Shown here in pieces: positions 6,732 through 11,762 of a DNA stretch of 11,762 bases (positions are counted from its first letter, which is position 1; each line of letters begins with the position of its first letter). The stretch covers positions 1-11,762 of the forward strand of contig JBFLZY010000080.1 of the NCBI GenBank assembly GCA_040755975.1. Reading direction: 5' to 3'. The notes under the pieces were generated by a model. It made no database searches. It saw only the letters and a list, made by a program, of their open reading frames with translations, and was not told the DNA's origin. The position numbers and the translations under genes were made by a program. The stretch is from JAIMBK01 sp040755975. GTDB taxonomy: Bacteria; Bacillota; Desulfotomaculia; Desulfotomaculales; Nap2-2B.

Positions 6732-6775
6732 AAAAATTGCCAAAGGCATCTTTTTTGGGGGTGTGTTTTCGGCCG

Positions 6776-8191
6776 ATGTCCCGGATTAAATTCGGCACGG
6801 ACGGGTGGCGGGGGGTTATCGCCCGGGACTTTACTTTTGCCAACGTGGAACTGGTCGCCCGGGCGGTGGCCGGATACCTCAAGGCGCATGACCTGGCCGG
6901 CCGCGGAGCCGTCGTGGGGTACGACAACCGCTTTCTTTCCGACAAATTTGCCGAAACGGTGGCCGGCGTGCTGGACGCGGAAGACGTTCCCGTTTACATC
7001 GTCGAAAAAAGCATGCCGACGCCCGTTGTGGCCTTTGCCATCAAAGAATACGCCGCCGGGGGAGCGGTGATGCTGACCGCCAGCCATAATCCCCCGGAGT
7101 ACAACGGCATAAAATTTATTCCGGAGTACGCCGGGCCGGCGCTGCCGCACATTACTCAGGAAATTGAAGAAAATATTAAAAAACTCGGCGGGCAGGCAAA
7201 AGAGGCAAAAGAGGCTGCGGCGGAAATTTCGGGGCGGCGGTGGCGGCGGATCGATCCCCGGCCCGCTTATTTCGCCCACTTAAAAAAGCTGGTTGACTTC
7301 GCCGAAGTTGGCCGCGCTGGCCTGAAGGTGGTCGTCGACCCCATGTACGGGGCGGGCGCCGGCTTCCTGGAGGAGCTTTTAAGGGGTGCCGGCGTGCAGG
7401 TGGAGGTCATTCACGACCGGCGGGACCCCCTTTTCGGCGGCACTCTTCCCGATCCCGCGGCGCAATCGCTGGGGGAACTGCGGACGCGGGTGCTGGCGTC
7501 GGGGGCCGACCTGGGGCTGGCCCTGGACGGGGACGCCGACCGCTTCGGCATCATCGACCGCGACGGCAGTTATATTTCGCCCAACCACTATCTCCCCGTG
7601 GTTTACGATCATTTGCTTAACGCCAGGGGCTGGCGGGGGCCGGCTGCGCGCACCGTGGCCACCACCCACCTGCTGGACCGCATCGCTGCGGGGGCCGGCC
7701 AGCAGGTTTACGAAACCCCGGTGGGTTTTAAGTACATCGGGCAGCATTTAATGGAAAAAGGCTGTCTTTTGGGCGGCGAAGAAAGCGGGGGCCTTTCCAT
7801 CCGCGGTCACGTACCGGAGAAAGACGGCGTGCTGGCCGGTCTTTTGGCCGCCGAAATAGTCGCCCGGCACCGGCAAGGCCTGGGCGGCCGCCTGGCGGAA
7901 ATCTGGGGCCGCTGCGGGCGGCTGTACAGCGAGCGCGTCGACGTCCACACCAGCCGGGAGGAAAAAGAACGGGTGCTGGGCGTGCTGAGGGAACTGGCGC
8001 CCGCGGAGGTGGCCGGAAAGAAGGTGACCGGCCGCCTGACGGTGGACGGAACCAAGCTCGTCCTGGAGGACGGCTCATGGCTGCTCATCCGCGCCTCGGG
8101 CACCGAACCTTTGTTCCGGATTTACGCGGAAGCCAACAACCCGGAGGATCTCAAGGATATCCAAAGATGGGGCCGGTCGCTGATTCGGTAG
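6776..8191 (+). CDS. Phosphohexomutase (phosphoglucomutase/phosphomannomutase family)
   Basis: Interconverts hexose-6-phosphate and hexose-1-phosphate through a phosphoserine. Encodes 471 residues with all four family motifs. These are the FGTDGWRG entry (6-13), the phosphoserine loop TASHNPPEYNGIK with Ser103, the metal loop DGDADRFG (251-258), the sugar-recognition loop GEESGG (334-339) and the phosphate loop RASGTEPLFRIYAE (439-452). GEESGG is the form common in enzymes acting on glucose or mannose phosphates, whereas GlmM loops usually read differently, so a UDP-glucose supply role next to galU is reasonable. Specificity cannot be fixed by reading. ATG 6776 matches family N-termini; GGGGGTG (6757-6763) is somewhat far (12 bases), so an in-frame GTG 6761 or TTG 6755 start is not excluded. 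Confidence 0.92.
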   Translation: MSRIKFGTDGWRGVIARDFTFANVELVARAVAGYLKAHDLAGRGAVVGYDNRFLSDKFAETVAGVLDAEDVPVYIVEKSMPTPVVAFAIKEYAAGGAVMLTASHNPPEYNGIKFIPEYAGPALPHITQEIEENIKKLGGQAKEAKEAAAEISGRRWRRIDPRPAYFAHLKKLVDFAEVGRAGLKVVVDPMYGAGAGFLEELLRGAGVQVEVIHDRRDPLFGGTLPDPAAQSLGELRTRVLASGADLGLALDGDADRFGIIDRDGSYISPNHYLPVVYDHLLNARGWRGPAARTVATTHLLDRIAAGAGQQVYETPVGFKYIGQHLMEKGCLLGGEESGGLSIRGHVPEKDGVLAGLLAAEIVARHRQGLGGRLAEIWGRCGRLYSERVDVHTSREEKERVLGVLRELAPAEVAGKKVTGRLTVDGTKLVLEDGSWLLIRASGTEPLFRIYAEANNPEDLKDIQRWGRSLIR

Positions 8192-8212
8192 GAGTTTTTC
8201 AATTTTTCCGCT

Positions 8213-8251
8213 CCCGGTATCGCCCTTAAGAAGCCGGGTTTTTTCTTTTTT
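8213..8251 (+). terminator. Probable intrinsic terminator after the mutase gene
   Basis: CCCGG (8213-8217) pairs with CCGGG (8234-8238), followed at once by a T-rich run broken by one C (8239-8251). The loop is 16 bases, longer than usual, though CTTAAG inside may add pairing. It separates the envelope cluster from metK. Confidence 0.6.
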
Positions 8252-8270
8252 CGGCGCTTTTTCACCAAGG

Positions 8271-8299
8271 TTGACACCAACTGCATCGTTTGTTAGAAT
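8271..8299 (+). promoter_or_regulatory. Strong sigma-A promoter of metK
   Basis: A perfect TTGACA (8271-8276) and TAGAAT (8294-8299) are 17 bases apart, with a TG-T extended -10. Transcription would start near 8306, leaving a leader of only about 39 bases before the metK start. That leaves no room for an S-box SAM riboswitch. Confidence 0.85.
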
Positions 8300-8344
8300 A
8301 AGCATGGTTTTGACCATTTTTTCTTTCCGGAGGTGATTTTTTCC

Positions 8345-9535
8345 TTGACCAGGCAATTGTTTACTTCGGAATCGGTTACGGAGGGACACCCCGACAAGGT
8401 GGCCGACCAGATCTCCGACGCCATTCTGGACGAAATTCTCGCCCGCGACCCCTACGCCCGGGTGGCCTGCGAAACGCTGGTAACCACGGGGCTGGTGATG
8501 GTGGCGGGGGAGATTACTACTTCCTGTTACGTGGATATTCCCCGGGTGGTGCGGGAAACGGTCCGGGAAATCGGGTACACCCGGGCCAAGTACGGCTTTG
8601 ATTGCGACACCTGCTCGGTGATTACTTCCATCGACGAGCAGTCGCCGGACATCGCCATGGGCGTTGATAAATCTTTGGAGGCCCGCTCCGGGGAGATGAC
8701 CGACGCAAAAGAAGAGGCCGTCGGGGCCGGCGATCAGGGGATGATGTTCGGCTACGCCACCAACGAGACGAAAGAAATGATGCCCCTGCCCATATTGCTG
8801 GCCCATAAGCTGGCCCGGCGGCTGGCGGCGGTGCGCAAAACCAGGGAAGTGCCTTACCTGCGCCCCGACGGCAAGGTGCAGGTGACGGTGGAATACGCCG
8901 GCGGCCGGCCCGTGCGCCTGGATACGGTGATCGTTTCCGCCCAGCACAGCCCGCGGGTGGAACTGGACGTGATCCGCGAAGACATTATCGAGAAGGTGAT
9001 TAAATTTGTCATTCCGCCCGAACTCCTTGATTCCGCCACCCGCTATTTGATTAACCCGACGGGCCGTTTTGTGGTGGGCGGGCCGCAGGGGGACACCGGC
9101 ATGACCGGGCGGAAAATTATCGTCGATACTTACGGGGGGATGGCCAGGCACGGCGGCGGGTGTTTTTCCGGCAAGGACCCCACCAAGGTGGACCGCTCGG
9201 CCAGCTACGCCGCCCGGTACGTGGCGAAAAACATCGTGGCCGCCGGGCTGGCGGACAGGTGCGAGCTGCAGGTGGCCTACGCCATCGGGGTGGCCAGGCC
9301 CGTCTCCATTATGGTGGATACTTTCGGCACGGGCAAAATTGCCGACGAGCGGCTGGTTAAGCTGGTGCGCGAGCATTTTGACTTGCGCCCGGGGGCGATC
9401 ATCAAGAATCTGGACCTGCGCCGGCCCATTTACCGCCGCACGGCCGTTTACGGCCACTTCGGGCGCCTGGACATCGACCTGCCCTGGGAGCGCACGGACA
9501 AGGCGGATATTTTGCGGCAAGCGGCGGGGCTGTAG
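8345..9535 (+). CDS. metK: S-adenosylmethionine synthetase
   Basis: Cytoplasmic enzyme that makes S-adenosylmethionine from ATP and methionine. At 396 residues it is full length. It has LFTSESVTEGHPDK (5-18, with the GHPDK ATP-site motif), the GAGDQGMMFGYAT signature (127-139), TGRKIIVDTYGG (254-265) and the glycine-rich GGGCFSGKDPTKVDRS (270-285). TTG 8345 is chosen: GGAGGTGA (8329-8336) sits eight bases before it and the protein then begins as MTRQLFTSES, like known MetKs. The in-frame GTG at 8333 lies inside the ribosome binding site. It is a single-gene unit from its own promoter or may read on into the genes downstream, since no ordinary terminator follows. Confidence 0.96.
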   Translation: MTRQLFTSESVTEGHPDKVADQISDAILDEILARDPYARVACETLVTTGLVMVAGEITTSCYVDIPRVVRETVREIGYTRAKYGFDCDTCSVITSIDEQSPDIAMGVDKSLEARSGEMTDAKEEAVGAGDQGMMFGYATNETKEMMPLPILLAHKLARRLAAVRKTREVPYLRPDGKVQVTVEYAGGRPVRLDTVIVSAQHSPRVELDVIREDIIEKVIKFVIPPELLDSATRYLINPTGRFVVGGPQGDTGMTGRKIIVDTYGGMARHGGGCFSGKDPTKVDRSASYAARYVAKNIVAAGLADRCELQVAYAIGVARPVSIMVDTFGTGKIADERLVKLVREHFDLRPGAIIKNLDLRRPIYRRTAVYGHFGRLDIDLPWERTDKADILRQAAGL

Positions 9536-9539
9536 CAAA

Positions 9540-9566
9540 TAAGTTAAGTGCCTGGCACTTAACTTA
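9540..9566. repeat. 27-base near-perfect palindrome after metK
   Basis: TAAGTTAAGTGCC (9540-9552), a central T, and its exact reverse complement (9554-9566) form 13-bp arms, starting five bases after the metK stop codon. There is no T-run after it, so it is not a classical intrinsic terminator. The one-base centre suits a dimeric protein-binding site or a dispersed palindromic repeat better than an RNA hairpin, which would need to open a few pairs for its loop. Confidence 0.85.
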
Positions 9567-9570
9567 ATCA

Positions 9571-9634
9571 CTTTCACCCTCTTTTGGGCAGTTGCATATC
9601 GTGCATTAAGAGGTTTTTCCAAAGAGGGTGAAAG
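9571..9634 (+). promoter_or_regulatory. Long leader hairpin covering the ribosome binding site of the 9638 gene
   Basis: The left arm 9571-9587 (CTTTCACCCTCTTTTGG) pairs with the right arm 9619-9634 (CCAAAGAGGGTGAAAG) over 16 base pairs with a single bulged T; the loop is 31 bases. The right arm contains GAGGGTG (9624-9630), the only ribosome binding site for the ATG at 9638, so the fold would hide it. No promoter is obvious between metK and this gene. A translational on/off switch, by a ligand, protein, RNA or temperature, is a reasonable inference. The loop and arms match no riboswitch class I recognise. Confidence 0.65.
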
Positions 9635-9637
9635 ACG

Positions 9638-10069
9638 ATGCTTTTTGAGATTTTGCTCGCGTTTGCCGGAGGCTGGCTGGTTTTTATTTTTTGGCGGGTC
9701 GTGAACCTCTTTTTAACCCCGCGGATCCCGGGGGAGCAGAGATTATGTAAACTGTACGTTTTAATGGGCAGCCAGGAGGAGGCTGCGGAAGGGTTTTTGC
9801 GCCGGCTGATGGCCTGGCGGAACAGACTCTGGCCGCGGCTGGAAGTGGCGGTGGTGGATTGCGGCACAGGTGATGATACGGGAAGAATTATCCGCCTGCT
9901 GGCCGGGGAACTGGACTACCCGGTGCTTGCGGGCGGGTCTTTCCGGCAGGAGCGGGGACCGGCCGCCGGCGGCGCCCGAACGCCCTGTTATTATTACGAC
10001 GCGCGCCGGCAGCGGGGAAAAGATTTAATTAACGCGCCGCTGTTTTCTTCCTTCAAGGTTTTAATTTAA
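9638..10069 (+). CDS. Small membrane-anchored protein with a glycosyltransferase-2-like motif, function unknown
   Basis: Encodes 143 residues. One N-terminal membrane segment (about 4-27) is followed by a soluble part. LEVAVVDCGTGDDTGRIIRLLA (68-89) resembles the first nucleotide-sugar-binding strand and the DNGSTDDT-type loop of GT2 (GT-A) glycosyltransferases. The downstream DxD and acceptor motifs are missing and the protein is about half the size of a working GT2, so catalysis is doubtful. It may be a reduced or repurposed GT-A fold. The ATG follows a GAGGGTG site buried in the hairpin just upstream. The stop is followed 17 bases later by the diguanylate cyclase start, so the two are probably co-transcribed and functionally linked. 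Confidence 0.65.
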   Translation: MLFEILLAFAGGWLVFIFWRVVNLFLTPRIPGEQRLCKLYVLMGSQEEAAEGFLRRLMAWRNRLWPRLEVAVVDCGTGDDTGRIIRLLAGELDYPVLAGGSFRQERGPAAGGARTPCYYYDARRQRGKDLINAPLFSSFKVLI

Positions 10070-10086
10070 GAGGTGATTTGGGGGTA

Positions 10087-11762
10087 ATGGCCGGCCGCAC
10101 GGGGCACATCATGTACACCTGGCTGATCATTTTGATTGGCTTCGGCATTTTGGCCCGGCTGTTTGGCGCGCTGGACCTGGACCTGGGCAGGGAATTCCTG
10201 ATCATGATCGCCCTGGGAATGCTGGCGGATTGGCTGGCGGTGTCTTTCCCGCAGGGGCGGCTGTCGGGCGGTTTTTCCGTAGTGCTTGCTTCCTATTTGA
10301 TTTACGGGCCGGCGGCCGCCGCCTGGATCAGCGCGCTGGCCGCTTTATTCGGCCAGGGAATCGTCAACCGGGGCAATCCCCTGCGCACCACCCTGTTTAA
10401 CGCAAGCCAGTACGTGCTGGCTTTATTGCTCGGACATTACGTTTTTGGAAGGGCCGGCGGGCACCGCGGGGCGGATTTCGGGCTCGGCGATTTGCTTCCC
10501 CTGCTGGCCTTTATCGCCGTTTATTTTCTTGCCAACCATTTGTTTGTTTATCTTTACCTTTTACCCGGGCGGCGCCGCTACCCCCTTTTAGCCTGGGCCG
10601 ACGCCTTTCGCTGGGACGCCCTCACTTATCTTTTCAGCGCTCCTTTCGGCGTGCTGATGAACCTCATCTACCAGGAGGTGGGGGCTGCCGGCTCCCTTTT
10701 GCTGTTTTTACCCGTCCTGATCGTCCAGTTTGTCTTGCGCCTTTACGTGCACGTGGAACTGGCCAACCGGGAATTGTTCGCCCTGTACCAGGTGGCTAAA
10801 AAGTTAAACGAACGGCTGGCCGTCGAGGAGATCCTGGAAATCGTGCTGAAGGAAGCGCGCCGGGTGGTGGCGTATAATTCAGGGATTGTCTACCTCTGGT
10901 CGGAAGAGCGCGGCGCCTACGTCGCGGCGGCGACGGCCGGCTCCTACGCCGAGCGCCTGCGGTACAGCACGCTCCCCAAAGGAGAAGGTTTTTTTGGCCG
11001 GGCCATGGAGAACCGGACTCCCGAAATAGTTTTCGACGTGCGCGCGGACCCCCGGTTAAGAAAGGAACCGGGGCTGCCCCAGATATTCCGTTCGTTCCTG
11101 GTTATTCCCCTGCTTGCGGAGAAAGAGACGCTGGGCGTTTTAATTATCGGTGATAAGCGGCCCCTGGCTTTTGACGAGCACCATTTGCACACGCTGGGCA
11201 TTATCGGGGGACAGGCCGCCATCGCCGTAACCAACGCCCTGCTGGTGCGGCGCCTGGAGCACAGCGCCAATACCGACGCCCTGACCGGCATCTACAACCA
11301 CCGGTATTTCTGTGAGCAGATCGACCGCGAGCACCGCCGGGCGAAAGACGCCGGGCGGGCCCTCGGGCTGGTCATGCTGGACGTGGATTCTTTTAAAAGC
11401 ATTAACGACCGCTACGGCCACCAGGCCGGCGACGCCGTCCTTTGCGAGCTGGCGCGGATCATCGCGGGTACCGTCGGCGCAAAAGGCCTGGTGGCCCGTT
11501 ACGGCGGCGAGGAGTTTGTGATTGCCCTGCCGGGGCTGGAGGAGGAGGAGTGCCTGGAGCTGGCCGAGGAAATCCGCCGGACCGTGCGCGAACATTATTT
11601 CCAGGTGGACGGGCTGCCCCGGCAGGTGCGGGTGAGCCTGGGGGTGGCCGTTTTCCCCCGGCACGCGCAAGACGTGGCGGGCCTCATCAAAAAGGCCGAC
11701 CAGGCCCTTTACCTGGCCAAGGACGCGGGGAAAGATCGCGTGGTCTCCGCTTCGGCGCTGCT
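10087..11762 (+). CDS. Membrane GAF-GGDEF diguanylate cyclase, 3' end cut by window edge
   Basis: Predicted to make cyclic di-GMP from two GTP at the membrane. The 558 codons present give about seven or eight hydrophobic helices (roughly residues 9-222), a short helical linker, a GAF sensor domain (about 245-392), then a GGDEF domain from NTDALTGIYNHRYF (395). LDVDSFKSINDRYGHQAGD gives the metal-binding Asp432, and GGEEF is at 473-477, so the active site looks intact. The stretch before it is GAKGLVARYGGEEF. The RxxD inhibitory site expected about five residues upstream is replaced by G-A-K-G, so feedback inhibition by product is probably absent. ATG 10087 has GAGGTGA and GGGGGT upstream; ATG 10111 is an in-frame alternative. 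The frame is open to the edge, so the gene probably ends shortly beyond. Confidence 0.9.
   Translation, partial: MAGRTGHIMYTWLIILIGFGILARLFGALDLDLGREFLIMIALGMLADWLAVSFPQGRLSGGFSVVLASYLIYGPAAAAWISALAALFGQGIVNRGNPLRTTLFNASQYVLALLLGHYVFGRAGGHRGADFGLGDLLPLLAFIAVYFLANHLFVYLYLLPGRRRYPLLAWADAFRWDALTYLFSAPFGVLMNLIYQEVGAAGSLLLFLPVLIVQFVLRLYVHVELANRELFALYQVAKKLNERLAVEEILEIVLKEARRVVAYNSGIVYLWSEERGAYVAAATAGSYAERLRYSTLPKGEGFFGRAMENRTPEIVFDVRADPRLRKEPGLPQIFRSFLVIPLLAEKETLGVLIIGDKRPLAFDEHHLHTLGIIGGQAAIAVTNALLVRRLEHSANTDALTGIYNHRYFCEQIDREHRRAKDAGRALGLVMLDVDSFKSINDRYGHQAGDAVLCELARIIAGTVGAKGLVARYGGEEFVIALPGLEEEECLELAEEIRRTVREHYFQVDGLPRQVRVSLGVAVFPRHAQDVAGLIKKADQALYLAKDAGKDRVVSASAL

Noticed and set aside
8306..8344. 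A SAM (S-box) riboswitch before metK
   Set aside because: The leader implied by the strong promoter is only about 39 bases and none of the S-box core sequence is seen there or further upstream.
9571..9634. This hairpin as an intrinsic terminator for metK
   Set aside because: There is no U-tract after the right arm, and the arm instead contains the next gene's ribosome binding site.

Overview
The window reads as a stretch of chromosome from a GC-rich, probably spore-forming Firmicute. Strong AGGAGG-type ribosome binding sites, GTG and TTG starts, sigma-A promoters and the gene families fit the Peptococcaceae (Pelotomaculum or Desulfotomaculum-like). That placement is inferred from style and gene content; there is no rRNA or other marker here.

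Left edge (1-1125): the 5' part of a leftward gene for a subtilisin-family (S8) serine peptidase with a lipoprotein-type signal. It is followed by about 570 bases without a credible gene but with many inverted repeats. Centre-left (1061-3711): a VapB/VapC-type toxin-antitoxin pair with its own promoter. A 6-bp inverted repeat sits inside the promoter, and a FAD-dependent oxidoreductase with an export signal is joined to the toxin gene through an ATGA stop/start overlap.

Centre (3786-8251): five genes in one direction with an envelope theme. They are a WecA/TagO-type polyprenyl-phosphate sugar-1-phosphate transferase, GalU, a DUF421/YetF membrane protein and a phosphohexomutase, closed by a probable terminator. 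The mutase (sugar-6-P to sugar-1-P), GalU (glucose-1-P to UDP-glucose) and the WecA/TagO enzyme (sugar-P to lipid carrier) could together feed cell-surface glycan synthesis. The DUF421 gene has its own candidate promoter resembling forespore sigma-G sites.

Right (8271-11762): metK (SAM synthetase) with a near-consensus sigma-A promoter. Next come a 27-base palindrome and a long hairpin whose right arm covers the ribosome binding site of the following gene. That gene encodes a small membrane-anchored protein with a glycosyltransferase-2-like motif. A 7-8 TM, GAF and GGDEF diguanylate cyclase, without the canonical product-inhibition site, runs off the right edge.

The observations most worth follow-up are the hairpin that hides a ribosome binding site (9571-9634), the toxin-antitoxin operon coupled to an exported flavoprotein, and the sigma-G-like site before DUF421. 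The structured gene-free tract at 590-963 is the remaining one.
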